A stretch of 64,000 nucleotides of DNA, from the NCBI RefSeq assembly GCF_001718695.1, contig NZ_CP013420.1, positions 2,232,001 through 2,296,000 on the forward strand, given 5' to 3'. The translations under genes and the position numbers were made by a program. Positions 1-8,306 of this stretch are shown here, piece by piece; position 1 is the stretch's first letter, and the number at the start of each line of letters is the position of its first letter. The DNA comes from Burkholderia ubonensis (GTDB lineage Bacteria > Pseudomonadota > Gammaproteobacteria > Burkholderiales > Burkholderiaceae). Under the pieces are notes generated by a model, which ran no database searches, was not told the origin of the DNA, and saw only the letters and a list, made by a program, of their open reading frames with translations.

Positions 1-147
1 GTCGGCGGCTTCACGGGCCTGCTCGCGCAATCGCCGTCGGACGCGTCGCCCGACGAGGCGCCGCTGCCGGGCGATCTCGAGACCGCGAAGGCGTTCGGCC
101 GGCGCGTCGCCGAGGCGACGGCCCGCTGGATCGCGGGCGGCCGCTGA
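1..147 (+). CDS. C-terminal fragment of a flavodoxin/WrbA-like NAD(P)H:quinone reductase
   Basis: The open frame enters from the left edge, so only the last 48 residues are present. They contain FTGLLAQS, then a [13 protein letters not shown] stretch and an alpha-helical tail ending in WIAGGR. A glycine-rich piece followed by GDLETA-x-x-FGRR is the usual end of flavodoxin-fold FMN reductases of the WrbA/NAD(P)H:quinone oxidoreductase kind, which reduce quinones at the cytoplasmic side. The assignment rests on this short tail only; another flavodoxin-family member is possible. A terminator hairpin follows about 30 bases after the stop. Confidence 0.55.
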   Translation, partial: VGGFTGLLAQSPSDASPDEAPLPGDLETAKAFGRRVAEATARWIAGGR

Positions 148-174
148 AGCGGCCTGCCCCGATAAAGGGACACA

Positions 175-202
175 AGACGGCCCGCGCGGCCGTCTTTTTT
201 TC
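175..202 (+). terminator. Rho-independent terminator after the flavodoxin-like gene
   Basis: An 8-bp inverted repeat (AGACGGCC / GGCCGTCT) with a five-base loop is followed directly by a run of T. It lies 28 bases after the stop of the flavodoxin-like gene and isolates argC from it. Confidence 0.85.
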
Positions 203-292
203 GGCCCGTGCGGTGCAGGCTCGCCGCATGAAGTCTTAGAATGGCGGTTTTCCGGCGTGCAAGCGCCGCGGCCCCGTTTCAGTGAGAGCGAA

Positions 293-1243
293 ATGAGCAC
301 CAAAGTTTTTGTCGACGGCCAGGAAGGCACGACCGGCCTCAAGATCTTCGAATACCTGTCCGCCCGCAGCGACATCGAGATCCTTCGCATCGACGAAGCG
401 AAGCGCAAGGACGTCGACGAACGCCGCCGCCTGATCAACGCGTCGAACGTCACGTTCCTGTGCCTGCCGGACGTCGCGTCGCGCGAATCGGCGTCGCTCG
501 TCGAGAACCCGGACACGACGCTGATCGACGCGAGCACCGCGTTCCGCACGAACCCGGACTGGGCATACGGCCTGCCCGAGCTGACCCGCGCGCAGCGCGA
601 GAAGATCCGCACGTCGAAGCGCATCGCGGTGCCCGGCTGCCACGCATCGGCGTTCGTGCTCGCGATGCGGCCGCTCGTCGACGCCGGCGTCGTCGCGCCG
701 ACGTTCGCCGCGCACAGCCACTCGATCACCGGCTACAGCGGCGGCGGCAAGTCGATGATCGCCGATTACGAGAACCCCGCGTCGGCCGCGAAGCTCGCGA
801 GCCCGCGCCCGTATGCGCTCGGCCTCACGCACAAGCATCTGCCGGAAATGGCCGCGCACACGGGCCTCGCGACTGCTCCGATCTTCACGCCGATCGTCGG
901 CCCGTTCCTCAAGGGCCTCGCGGTGACGACCTACTTCACGCCGGGCCAGCTCGCAAAGCGCGCAACGCCGCAGGACGTGCAGCGCATCTTCGCCGAGTAC
1001 TACGCGGATGAAGCGTTCGTGCGCGTCGCCCCGTTCAACGCCGACGACAACCTCGACGCCGGCTTCTTCGACGTGCAGGCGAACAACGACACGAACCGCG
1101 TCGACCTGTTCGTGTTCGGCAACGAAGAGCGCTTCGTCACCGTCGCGCGCCTCGACAATCTCGGCAAGGGCGCGTCGGGCGCCGCGATCCAGTGCATGAA
1201 CCTGAACATCGGCGCGGCGGAGGACACGGGCCTCACGCGCTGA
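293..1243 (+). CDS. argC: N-acetyl-gamma-glutamyl-phosphate reductase (ArgC, short type 2 form)
   Basis: Third step of arginine synthesis: NADPH-dependent reduction of N-acetyl-glutamyl-phosphate to the semialdehyde, in the cytoplasm. The protein is 316 residues, the length of the shorter ArgC class. It begins with the nucleotide-binding [10 protein letters not shown], carries the catalytic cysteine in PGCHASAF, and has the [15 protein letters not shown] and [11 protein letters not shown] segments of the family. The frame is open from 257, but ATG 293 is preferred because a GAGAG ribosome site stands just before it and the homologous sequence begins STKVFVDGQ. It is monocistronic, with terminators on both sides. 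Burkholderia genomes usually also carry a longer ArgC elsewhere, so this may be the second copy. Confidence 0.93.
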   Translation: MSTKVFVDGQEGTTGLKIFEYLSARSDIEILRIDEAKRKDVDERRRLINASNVTFLCLPDVASRESASLVENPDTTLIDASTAFRTNPDWAYGLPELTRAQREKIRTSKRIAVPGCHASAFVLAMRPLVDAGVVAPTFAAHSHSITGYSGGGKSMIADYENPASAAKLASPRPYALGLTHKHLPEMAAHTGLATAPIFTPIVGPFLKGLAVTTYFTPGQLAKRATPQDVQRIFAEYYADEAFVRVAPFNADDNLDAGFFDVQANNDTNRVDLFVFGNEERFVTVARLDNLGKGASGAAIQCMNLNIGAAEDTGLTR

Positions 1244-1263
1244 GTCATCCTCGCATGCGATGC

Positions 1264-1290
1264 AAAGCCGGCCGCTGGCCGGCTTTTTAT
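1264..1290 (+). terminator. Rho-independent terminator after argC
   Basis: A perfect 10-bp stem (AAAGCCGGCC / GGCCGGCTTT) with a GCT loop runs into TTTTTATTTA. It starts 20 bases after the argC stop codon. Confidence 0.9.
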
Positions 1291-1674
1291 TTAGCCTTAA
1301 TTGACAATAAGTGATAATTCGCGCAGGGTTTTACAATTATTTACAAGCTTTCGATTGCGCGATATCCGATCGATTAATTCCTTCCGCCCTTTATCCAGTC
1401 AATCCCGAATAGGGATAAACCGGATACCCTCGCTTTAAACGCTGCCGCAATGACCCAAAGGCCGCGCCGCATTGCCCGGCGTGCCGCACCGCGTCGCCTT
1501 CCGCGCACATCTTCAGCATGCCTTGCGTTTTAATTCTTACTGAATTCCCGATCCCGAAAGCATTCAGTGCGCGCCCGCCGTTTCAATCGTCTTTTTTAGA
1601 CGGGTTCATCAATTGACAGCAAAAATACGTGCGGCGACATTAACCCGCACAATTAAACGATTGGAGACAGCGGC
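1291..1674 (+). promoter_or_regulatory. AT-rich intergenic region, probable promoter of the lipoprotein/ompW genes
   Basis: This 384-base gap has no credible gene and is clearly more AT-rich than its surroundings. Two TTGACA hexamers occur, at 1301-1306 and 1613-1618. The second lies about 60 bases before the lipoprotein start and is followed at 19 bases by CATTAA (1638-1643), a weak -10. The ribosome site TTGGAGACAG precedes ATG 1675. Which hexamer is used cannot be decided from sequence alone. Confidence 0.45.
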
Positions 1675-3093
1675 ATGTCGCACACCTTATCGAAGGGGGT
1701 GGCAACGGCCTTTGCCATTGCCCCTTTGCTCGTCGCATGTGGAGGAGGGGATTCCGGCGCGCCCGCCCCGATCGAAGCGCCGCAATGTTCCGGCTCGAGC
1801 TGCGGCACGCAGGGGCCGCCGGCATCACAACCCGTCAACGGCGCGCTGTGCCCGGCCAACGCGGACATCGTGAAGAGCACGTATCTCGGCGGCGCCGGCA
1901 GCGGCGAGATCGTCAGCGTCAACATCGACGCGGTCGCGATGACCTACACGCTCAAGTGGCTCGAATCGCCGATTCCGCTGGCGACCGGCACGGTCACGCC
2001 GACGCGCGTCGGCACGACGATCACCGGCCGCGTCATGCACCCGCCGACCGGCACGCTGCCGACCGCCGAGCAGACGCGCTGCGCGTTCGTCCTCACGCCC
2101 GGCGCGGGCACGGCCGGAAACGGCTCGGCCTATTCGACGGCCGCCGACTTCAACCCGTCGAACCCGCCGATGCTGCTGGTCGGCATGGGCGTGGCCGGCG
2201 GCGGCATTCCTGGCGCGACGATCCAGTACGACGGCCTGACGATCATCCCCGGCATCGTGCAGAACGTCGGCAAGGTGCCGAACCGCCACTTCGACTTCTA
2301 TCCGTTCCTCGGCTTCGCGAGCACGACGACGGACCTCACGAAGCTGCCGGGCACCTACAACGCGCTGATCTACTACCTCGTGCCGTCTGGCAACTACGCG
2401 ACGAAAGGCACGAACTCGAGTGAGACGTTCGATGCAAACGGCGCGTGCACGTCGACGAGCTCGGGCGGCTGCCAGACGACCGGCAACCCGTGGAAGGCGA
2501 GCGCGAACGGCGGCTATTTCGACAGCACGAAGGCGCCGCAAACGCTGCCGCAGACGAGCCTGCCGCTGGTCGGCCAGACCGGCAAGTCGGCCATCGCGCA
2601 CATGGTGATCGGCCAGCTCAACGGCGCGACGGTCCCCGTGATCGTGCGCACCGGCAACGTGAACCTCGGCACGCCGCCGCTGCACGCCGACGCGCAGGTC
2701 GACGACGAATCGGGCATCGCGGTGCTCGGCAAGGCGACGGCGCTCGCGTCGGGCGGCATCGACGGCGGCTACGCGGGCGCGGACTCGAACTTCAAGTACA
2801 CGGCCGCGCTGATCCGCGGCGGGAACGCGACGTTCGTGAACCCGACGACGCAGGCCGCGGAGGACGGCTTCACGCTGGACTACGGCCAGGCGACGCCGGG
2901 CCTGCTGAACCTGCAGACGATCCCGCCGGCCAATTCGGGCTACGCGGCAAGTTCCGGACTACTGATCGCGACGGGCGGGCTGTACGCGGCGCTCGTGCAG
3001 GGCACGGTGAACGGCGGCGTCACGCCGTCGTCGGCCAATGCGAGCACGTCGTCGGCGCCGTACTTCGGCGTCGGCGCGCAGATCAGCAAGTAA
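1675..3093 (+). CDS. Putative outer lipoprotein, DUF2957-like family, paralogue 1
   Basis: A 472-residue protein with a signal peptide and a lipobox LLVAC giving a mature N-terminal cysteine at residue 22, followed by a glycine-rich tether, so it should be a lipid-anchored envelope protein. The mature part is rich in Gly/Thr/Ala/Ser and poor in charge, as in beta-rich secreted domains. It shares with the next gene several blocks in the same order: a GGAGSGE segment, ESP(I/V)P plus TGTVTPTR, GVAGG-x-IPG, FxFYPFxGF/FPYYPFIGF, and an IxVRTG block. I recall this composition from Burkholderia proteins labelled DUF2957, but cannot confirm it here. Function is unknown. The next two genes run in the same direction, suggesting a shared transcript and envelope role with the OmpW protein. 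Confidence 0.8.
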   Translation: MSHTLSKGVATAFAIAPLLVACGGGDSGAPAPIEAPQCSGSSCGTQGPPASQPVNGALCPANADIVKSTYLGGAGSGEIVSVNIDAVAMTYTLKWLESPIPLATGTVTPTRVGTTITGRVMHPPTGTLPTAEQTRCAFVLTPGAGTAGNGSAYSTAADFNPSNPPMLLVGMGVAGGGIPGATIQYDGLTIIPGIVQNVGKVPNRHFDFYPFLGFASTTTDLTKLPGTYNALIYYLVPSGNYATKGTNSSETFDANGACTSTSSGGCQTTGNPWKASANGGYFDSTKAPQTLPQTSLPLVGQTGKSAIAHMVIGQLNGATVPVIVRTGNVNLGTPPLHADAQVDDESGIAVLGKATALASGGIDGGYAGADSNFKYTAALIRGGNATFVNPTTQAAEDGFTLDYGQATPGLLNLQTIPPANSGYAASSGLLIATGGLYAALVQGTVNGGVTPSSANASTSSAPYFGVGAQISK

Positions 3094-3213
3094 CGCACGC
3101 CGCCGCGGCAACGACCGAGAGGCGCCCGGCACGGCGCCGGCAGGACGACGCACAAACACGAAGCGGCCGACAGGGAGCCGGCCGCCACACAAGACAAATT
3201 CTGGAGGAGCAAC

Positions 3214-4458
3214 ATGAAGCGCAACCTCATTCTCGCGGCAACCGTGGCCGCCCCCCTTCTTTCGGCATGCGGCGGCGGCGGGGGGAGCGACAATCCGCCG
3301 CCGCTCGTCGAAGACCGTCTCTGCCCCGCCGCGCTCGACTACGGCACCGTCTACACCGGCGGCGCGGGCAGCGGCGAGCTCGTCAAGCTGCAGCTCGACA
3401 CGACCAGGATGACCTGGCAGGTCAGCTACATCGAATCGCCGGTTCCGCGCACCACCGGCACCGTCACGCCGACGCGCGCCGGTACGGTCGACAGCGGCAC
3501 GCTCACGCAGGAAACGCTGCTGCCGACCAACAAGCTGAACCAGTGCGCGTTCCGCCTGAACGGCGCGAGCCTCGACCCGTCGCGCCCGGCGCGCATCTTC
3601 GTCGGCTTCGGCGTCGCGGGCGGCACGATTCCCGGCAAGGAGATCCAGTTCGGCGGCGTGCTCGGCCAGGCCGCGGTGCCCGACACGAAGTTCCCGTACT
3701 ACCCGTTCATCGGCTTCTCGGCGATCGAGACCAACCTCGCGAACCTCGCCGGCACGTACAGCCACGTCGGCTTCGGCGAAGTGCCGTCGCAGCAGTTCGC
3801 GCCGGTGTCGATCGACCCGAAGGTGACGATCAACGCCGACGGCACGTGGATCAAGTGCGACTCGACCGGCCAGTTCGCCGGCACGTGCCGCCAGCCGGGC
3901 ACGAACCTCGCGCAGTCGGCGGACGGCAGCGGCGCGTTCCAGACCAACAGCTACCAGAGCCAGGTCAAGCCGACGCTGTCGACGCTGCCGCAGGGCAAGG
4001 GCTTCATGATCGTCGGCAAGCTGCGCAACCAGCTCGTGCCGATCCTCGTGCGCACCGGCGTCGCGAACCCGAACGTGCAGCCCGACGGCAACGGCGTGCC
4101 GGGCCTCACCGCCGACGACGAATCGAGCATCTCGATCCTCGCGCCGCAGACGGCGATCACGGTCGGCTCGCAGAACGGCGAGTACATCGGCGTCGACAGC
4201 GCGTTCAACTACCGCACCACCGCGCTGATCAACAACCAGGCGACGCTGCTCGATCCGTTCCAGCCGTCGCAGGCATCGCTCGCGACCCCGCTCGACCTCG
4301 ACTACACGCAGAAGGTGCCGGGCACCGTCACGACGGTCCACACGGGCGCGGGCAGCACGACGCCCACCGGCAAGTTCATCTTCACGGGCGGCGTGTTCGG
4401 CTTCCTCGACAACGCGAGTTCGACGCCGTATTTCACGATCGGCGCGTTCGTCCAGTAA
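3214..4458 (+). CDS. Putative outer lipoprotein, DUF2957-like family, paralogue 2
   Basis: A 414-residue paralogue of the preceding protein. It has a signal peptide with lipobox LLSAC (cysteine at residue 19) followed by GGGGG, and the same ordered blocks (GGAGSGE, ESPVPRTTGTVTPTR, GVAGGTIPG, YYPFIGFSA, PILVRTG, DDESS). The start ATG has a strong GGAGGAG ribosome site eight bases upstream. It is 120 bases from paralogue 1 with no terminator in between, and 18 bases before the ompW start, so the three look co-transcribed. The pair probably arose by tandem duplication. No enzymatic motif was seen; a structural or ligand-binding surface role is only inference. Confidence 0.82.
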   Translation: MKRNLILAATVAAPLLSACGGGGGSDNPPPLVEDRLCPAALDYGTVYTGGAGSGELVKLQLDTTRMTWQVSYIESPVPRTTGTVTPTRAGTVDSGTLTQETLLPTNKLNQCAFRLNGASLDPSRPARIFVGFGVAGGTIPGKEIQFGGVLGQAAVPDTKFPYYPFIGFSAIETNLANLAGTYSHVGFGEVPSQQFAPVSIDPKVTINADGTWIKCDSTGQFAGTCRQPGTNLAQSADGSGAFQTNSYQSQVKPTLSTLPQGKGFMIVGKLRNQLVPILVRTGVANPNVQPDGNGVPGLTADDESSISILAPQTAITVGSQNGEYIGVDSAFNYRTTALINNQATLLDPFQPSQASLATPLDLDYTQKVPGTVTTVHTGAGSTTPTGKFIFTGGVFGFLDNASSTPYFTIGAFVQ

Positions 4459-4476
4459 GCGGGCCCGGAAGCCGTC

Positions 4477-5309
4477 ATGAAGAAGATCCTTCTCGGCGCG
4501 GCGGCCGGCGCCGCCGCGCTGGCGCCGCTCGCGGCGCACGCGCAAAGCGCCGGCAGCAACGTCGTCACGCTCGGCTGGTTCCACGTGATGCCGCAGCAGA
4601 GCAGCACGCCGATGACGACCAATGTCGCGCCGACGCCGATCAACACGCCGTTGCGCCTGCCGCCGTCGTTCACGTCGCCGGGCACCGGGCTGCGCACGAG
4701 CGGCGCGGACACCGTCGGCCTCACGGTCAGCCACTTCCTCACCGACCACATCGCGGTCACGTCGGTGGCGGGCGTGCCGCCGGTGTTCAAGGTGTCGGGA
4801 CAGGGCACGATCAAGCCGCCCGGCCCGGCCGGCGCGCTCGGCACGCAAGACATCGGGCTCGGCTCGGTCAACCCGATCGTGAAGAGCGTGCGGCAGTGGA
4901 GCCCGGCCGTGATCCTGCAGTACTACTTCCGCAGGCGAACGCGAAATTCCGGCCGTTCCTCGGCCTCGGCGTGTCGTACAACTGGTTCAGCGACCTGCAG
5001 CTCAACCCGAACTTCGTCAGGCAGACGCAGGACAACCTCGGCGCGATCCTCGCGGCGGGCGCGGGCAAGCCGGGCAAGACTTCGGTGGAGGCGAAGGCGT
5101 CGTCGTCGTGGCAGCCGGTGTTCAACGCGGGCCTGCAGTACAACGTCACCGAGCATTTCGGGCTCGTCGCGTCGGTCACCTACATCCCGCTGAAGACGAC
5201 GTCGACGGTGACGATCAAGGCCGCCGACGGCACGACGCTCGCCGAGTCGAAATCGGACCTGAAGGCCGATCCGATCATCAGCTACGTCGGGATGTCGTAC
5301 AAGTTCTGA
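4477..5309 (+). pseudogene. OmpW family outer membrane protein, reading frame broken by one missing base
   Basis: The protein begins with a clear signal peptide (MKKILLGAAAGAAALAPLAAHAQS) and continues as an OmpW-type eight-strand barrel: a WFHVMP opening, VGLTVSHFLTDHIAV, and IVKSVRQWSPAVILQYYF. At about 4930-4934 the frame is lost. In the next frame the sequence continues perfectly as the family's ANAKFRPFLGLGVSYNWFSD, the GLQYNVTEHFGLVASVTYIPLKT segment and a terminal ISYVGMSYKF with the C-terminal phenylalanine needed for barrel insertion. One C restored in CGC-AGG (to CGC-CAG) would give an uninterrupted 277-residue protein. OmpW proteins form narrow hydrophobic channels in the outer membrane. 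Either a sequencing error or a recent inactivation; both halves are otherwise intact. Confidence 0.85.
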
Positions 5310-5332
5310 GACTGATCGGAAAAGTACGGACG

Positions 5333-5360
5333 AAAAAAAGCCCGCCTAAAAGGCGGGCTG
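5333..5360 (-). terminator. Rho-independent terminator facing leftward
   Basis: A 9-bp stem (AGCCCGCCT / AGGCGGGCT) with an AAA loop has a run of seven A on its left side, so on the minus strand the stem is followed by a T run. It is oriented to stop leftward transcription coming from the gene remnant at 5470-5640, though it may also help to end the ompW transcript. Confidence 0.8.
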
Positions 5361-5469
5361 AATCCATATCAGAGGAGACATGGAGGAGACAGGTGCAACT
5401 ATAGCGAATCAATTTCTGCAATGCAACATTTCCGTCGAGAAAATCAGGACTTTCCCTCGAATGCTGGCT

Positions 5470-5640
5470 CTAAACAGCCATTGATCCTGACCCTACCTCG
5501 TTTTCCTGCGCCAGCACCTCGGCCAGCGCGTCCCGCAGCAGCGTGACCGGCCGCAGCAGGCGGCCCGGCAGCGCGCCGTGCACGAACCAGATGTTGATCC
5601 GCGTCTCCAGCCCGGCGGTGCGGACTACCTGCAGCCCATC
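5470..5640 (-). pseudogene. C-terminal remnant of a regulator, possibly LysR type
   Basis: The minus strand has about 55 residues of protein-like sequence (DGLQVVRTAGLETRIN, IWFVHGALPGRLLRP, VTLLRDALAEVLAQEN) ending at a TAG, followed by a proper terminator. The alternating beta/alpha pattern ending in a helix fits the last part of a LysR substrate-binding domain, but the match is weak. Upstream of about 5640 the frame changes to low-complexity sequence that is antisense to a transporter tail on the other strand, so the first part of the gene is gone. Read together with the next entry it looks like half of a deleted divergent regulator/transporter pair. Confidence 0.35.
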
Positions 5641-5644
5641 GCGA

Positions 5645-5830
5645 TGCGCGCTGCGCGCGAGCGCCGTCGGCGGCGCGCTCGGCGCGGCGCTCGCGGGCAG
5701 CGCGTGGGCGTGGGCCGGCTGGCCCGCGGTGTGCGGCGTCGCGCTGGCGTTCACCGGCGCCGCCGGCGCGTTCGGGCTCCTGGCCGAGCGCCGTCCCGGC
5801 ACGGCGGCCGCGCCCGGCGCGCGCCCCTGA
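5645..5830 (+). pseudogene. C-terminal remnant of an MFS transporter
   Basis: On the plus strand about 50 residues (RASAVGGALGAALAGSAW, AGWPAVCGVALAFTGAAGAFG, LLAERRP) read as the last two membrane segments and basic tail of a drug:proton antiporter-type MFS carrier, ending at a TGA at 5828-5830. The helix with small residues, the GW-PAVC turn and the final LLAERR are typical. Nothing before about 5645 in this frame is transporter-like; it is antisense to the regulator remnant. No start or ribosome site is present. The gene is therefore a 3' fragment left by a deletion whose junction lies near 5640. Confidence 0.5.
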
Positions 5831-5837
5831 AAGACGA

Positions 5838-5867
5838 ACGCCCCGCCCTCGGACGAGGACGGGGCGT
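5838..5867 (-). terminator. Hairpin, probable terminator of the LysE-type exporter gene
   Basis: CGCCCCG pairs with CGGGGCG, and an inner CCTC/GAGG extends the stem. It lies 30 bases beyond the stop of the leftward exporter gene and just after the MFS remnant. No strong T run follows on either strand, so the assignment is moderate. Confidence 0.5.
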
Positions 5868-5896
5868 GGGGCCGAAGCAGCCGGAAACCGCCGGAA

Positions 5897-6538
5897 TCAG
5901 TGCCGCACCAGCGCCATCATCGCGCCGAAGCCGACGAACAGGCCGCCGGTCAGCCGGTTGAACGCCTTCGCGACGTTCTGGCTCTTCAGCGTCGCGCCGA
6001 TTCGCGTGCCGAACAATGCATAGACGAGATACCAGCTCACCTCGATCACCGCGAACGTGGCGACCAGCACGCCGAACTGCGGCAGCGTCGGCTCGGACGC
6101 GTTGATGAACTGCGGCAGCAGCGCGGCGGCGAACAGGATCGCCTTCGGGTTGCTGCCCGCGACCAGAAAGCCGTTGCGGAACAGCGCCCAGCGCGATGCC
6201 GGCGCGGCCTGGCGGGCCACCGGCTCGACGTCGCCGCCCGGTGTGCCGGCATCGACGCGCGCGCGCCACGCCTTTACGCCGAGGTAGACCAGGTAGGCCG
6301 CGCCCGCATAGCGCAGCGCGTTGAACATCGCCGGCCACGCCTCGAGGAACACGCCGAGCCCGGCGGCCGACACCGACAGCATCAGCACCAGCGCGCTCAG
6401 GCAGCCGGCCATCGTCGCCGCCGAGCGCCGCAGGCCATGCCGCGCGCCGTGCGTCATCACGAGCAACATGTTCGGACCGGGAATCGCCGACACGACGAAC
6501 ACCGTCGCCACGAAAAGCCACCACGTATGCAAGCTCAT
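5897..6538 (-). CDS. LysE/RhtB family amino acid exporter
   Basis: A 213-residue inner membrane protein of the size and shape of LysE/RhtB exporters, which expel amino acids such as lysine, threonine or homoserine. The family opening is clear: FVVSAIPGPNMLLVM followed by GARHGLRRS, then GLGVFLEAWPAMFNALRYAGAAYLVYLGVKAWR. The second half has RNGFLVAGSNPKAILF, a conserved loop of the family, and GGLFVGFGAMMAL at the end. About six membrane segments can be drawn. The substrate cannot be told. It stands alone, transcribed toward the deletion scar; the next gene in the same direction starts 937 bases upstream and ends 67 bases before it. Confidence 0.85.
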   Translation of the reverse strand: MSLHTWWLFVATVFVVSAIPGPNMLLVMTHGARHGLRRSAATMAGCLSALVLMLSVSAAGLGVFLEAWPAMFNALRYAGAAYLVYLGVKAWRARVDAGTPGGDVEPVARQAAPASRWALFRNGFLVAGSNPKAILFAAALLPQFINASEPTLPQFGVLVATFAVIEVSWYLVYALFGTRIGATLKSQNVAKAFNRLTGGLFVGFGAMMALVRH

Positions 6539-6605
6539 TGCCGCCTCTGCGCGAAGGAAAAAAGACGATTATGCCGGCTGCGGCGCGGATTTGTCCCGCG
6601 CCGCC

Positions 6606-7475
6606 TCAGCGGCCCGCGCGGCGCGACGCGACCTCGCCGAGCACCGCGAAGTCCAGCTCGCCGCCGCCGTGCGCGAGCGCATCGAGCAGGTTGTCGCGCA
6701 CGAGGCTCGCGACCGGCAGCGGCACCGACACCGCGTCGCCCGCCTCGAGCGCGAGCCGGACATCCTTCAGGCCGAGGCGGGCCTTGAAGCGCGCCGGCTC
6801 GTAGCGCCGCTCGGCGATCATCGCGCCGTAGCCTTCGTACACGGGCCCCGGGAACACGCTGTGGGTGATCACGTCGAGGAAATCACGCATCGCGACGCCG
6901 TGCCCGGCCAGCAACGCGGACGCCTCGCCGAGCGTCTCGATCGCCGACGCCAGCGTGAAATTCGCGGCGAGCTTCGCGACGTTCGCATGCTGCGGCAGCG
7001 AGCCGAGCCGCCAGGTCTTCTGGCCGATCACGTCGAACAGCGGCTGCACCCGGTCGATCGCTTCCGCCGGGCCGGCCGCCATGATCGTCAGGCGCGCCGC
7101 CGCCGCGACGTCCGGCCGCCCCATCACGGGCGCCGCGACATAGTCGAGGCCGCGCGACGCATGCGCGTGCGCGAGCGACTCGGCGAGCGCGACGGAAATC
7201 GTCGCCATGTTGACGTGGATCAGGCCGCGCGGCGCCTGCGCGAGCAGCGCGTCGTCGAAGACGCCGCGCGCGGCGGCATCGTCGGCGAGCATCGAGAACA
7301 CGGCGTCGCCGCGGAACGCGTCGGCCGGCGTGCCGACCGCCTGCGCGCCGAGCGCGACGAGCGGCTCGGTCCGCTCGCGCGAACGGTTCCAGACCCGCAC
7401 CTGATGCCCCGCCTTCAGCAGGTTCGTCGCGATCGCCTGCCCCATTTCGCCCAGCCCGATAAATCCGAGATCCAT
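6606..7475 (-). CDS. NAD(P)-dependent beta-hydroxyacid dehydrogenase (3-hydroxyisobutyrate dehydrogenase family)
   Basis: A 289-residue cytoplasmic oxidoreductase. The Rossmann fingerprint GFIGLGEMGQAIA starts at residue 4, VWNRSRE marks the cofactor-selecting strand (the Arg after Asn suggests NADP), and the catalytic-domain lysine lies in ANVAKLAANF, matching the G-x-x-x-K-x-x-x-N motif of the family. APVMGRPDVAAAARLTI is the substrate-binding stretch. ATG 7475 is chosen over an upstream open frame because GGAG stands at proper distance and the Rossmann motif normally starts within the first few residues. The exact substrate (3-hydroxyisobutyrate, tartronate semialdehyde or a glyoxylate-type acid) is not known. 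Confidence 0.85.
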   Translation of the reverse strand: MDLGFIGLGEMGQAIATNLLKAGHQVRVWNRSRERTEPLVALGAQAVGTPADAFRGDAVFSMLADDAAARGVFDDALLAQAPRGLIHVNMATISVALAESLAHAHASRGLDYVAAPVMGRPDVAAAARLTIMAAGPAEAIDRVQPLFDVIGQKTWRLGSLPQHANVAKLAANFTLASAIETLGEASALLAGHGVAMRDFLDVITHSVFPGPVYEGYGAMIAERRYEPARFKARLGLKDVRLALEAGDAVSVPLPVASLVRDNLLDALAHGGGELDFAVLGEVASRRAGR

Positions 7476-7627
7476 CGCACGCTCCTTCGACAAGTGAAGC
7501 CGCGAGTTAAACACAGATGCCGGCAGTCTGCAGCGCCTGCGGCCGGCCATGCGCGGTGCGATGCCGACCGCATCGACTCGGCGGGCGCATCGGGTTCCGA
7601 GGCTCGGAGGCGTCGAACGCCCGAAAA

Positions 7628-7662
7628 AACAAAACCCCGCATGCCGGAAAGCGTGCGGGGTC
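7628..7662 (-). terminator. Rho-independent terminator of the small secreted protein gene
   Basis: ACCCCGCA pairs with TGCGGGGT around a longer loop, and on the minus strand it runs into TTTTGTTTTTT. It lies 45 bases after the stop of the leftward gene at 7706. Confidence 0.8.
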
Positions 7663-7705
7663 TTGCGACGGGGCGGCCGGTCGCGCCGGCCGCGGCGAAG
7701 CGTGC

Positions 7706-7939
7706 TTAGTTCTGCGAGCCTGCGTCGTCCGTGCCGGCGGCCGATGCCGCCGCGGCCTTCGCCTTGCCCTTCGCCGAGCCGTGCTGCTTCAGCTGGTGCT
7801 TCGGCTTGGTGTGGTCCTTCTTCATCGGCGCCGATGCGGCGGCCGGCGCTTCGGCAGCCGGCGCCGAAGCCTGTGCGAATGCCGAAACCGATGCGAGTGC
7901 GAATGCCGCGGTCATGATCGAAGCGAGCGTCTTCTTCAT
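7706..7939 (-). CDS. Small secreted Ala/Lys-rich protein of unknown function
   Basis: A 77-residue protein with a classic Sec signal peptide (MKKTLASIMTAAFALASVSAFAQ, cleavage likely after AFA). The mature part has an Ala/Pro/Ser-rich region, a basic KKDHTKPKHQLKQHGSAKGK patch and a final GTDDAGSQN. ATG 7939 has AGGAAG upstream, whereas the longer open frame does not begin with a signal sequence. Low-complexity basic periplasmic proteins of this sort are common in Burkholderia; no function is known to me. It is monocistronic, divergent from the efflux genes, with its own terminator. Confidence 0.75.
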   Translation of the reverse strand: MKKTLASIMTAAFALASVSAFAQASAPAAEAPAAASAPMKKDHTKPKHQLKQHGSAKGKAKAAAASAAGTDDAGSQN

Positions 7940-8306
7940 CGTTCTTCCTCTGTCAGGGAAAAAATCAAGCGAACCGGTATGAAAAGATGCGAGGCATCCG
8001 CATCGGAACATCAGTCGCGCCGGGGTTGCCGGTCGCGGCCGGGCGGAGCGGCGTTGGCCTTTCCGTCACGGCAAATACTGACGCACTGGCTCCATAACGC
8101 ACCGCCGGCGCGGCCAGTTGACACGCAGCTTGCATCCTCCGGGTTTCCACCGAGCACTGCGACGCAGGGCCGCGGCGGCGCCGCCCCCGCACGCGCCGAA
8201 CCGCCCCTTCCGCCCGTCGCGGCGACGCTATACTGGCCTCCTTCCGACTGAACGGCGCGCGGCCCGTCGCGAGACCGGAGACCGCCGCCGTCGCGAGGCG
8301 ACCCAA
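7940..8306. promoter_or_regulatory. Divergent promoter region between the small secreted protein and the efflux operon
   Basis: This 367-base gap has no credible gene. For the rightward operon a -10 hexamer TATACT is visible at 8229-8234, about 75 bases before the TTG start, without a good -35. TTGACA at 8117-8122 is too far away to pair with it. For the leftward gene the first 50 bases are AT-rich (GAAAAAATCAAG), as expected of its promoter, but no clear pair of hexamers is seen. Confidence 0.4.

Noticed and set aside
2445..4900. Long plus-strand frame overlapping both lipoproteins and joining the end of ompW
   Set aside because: Only its last part (after 4933) is real, as the frame-shifted C-terminus of OmpW. 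The remainder is an Arg-rich shadow frame.
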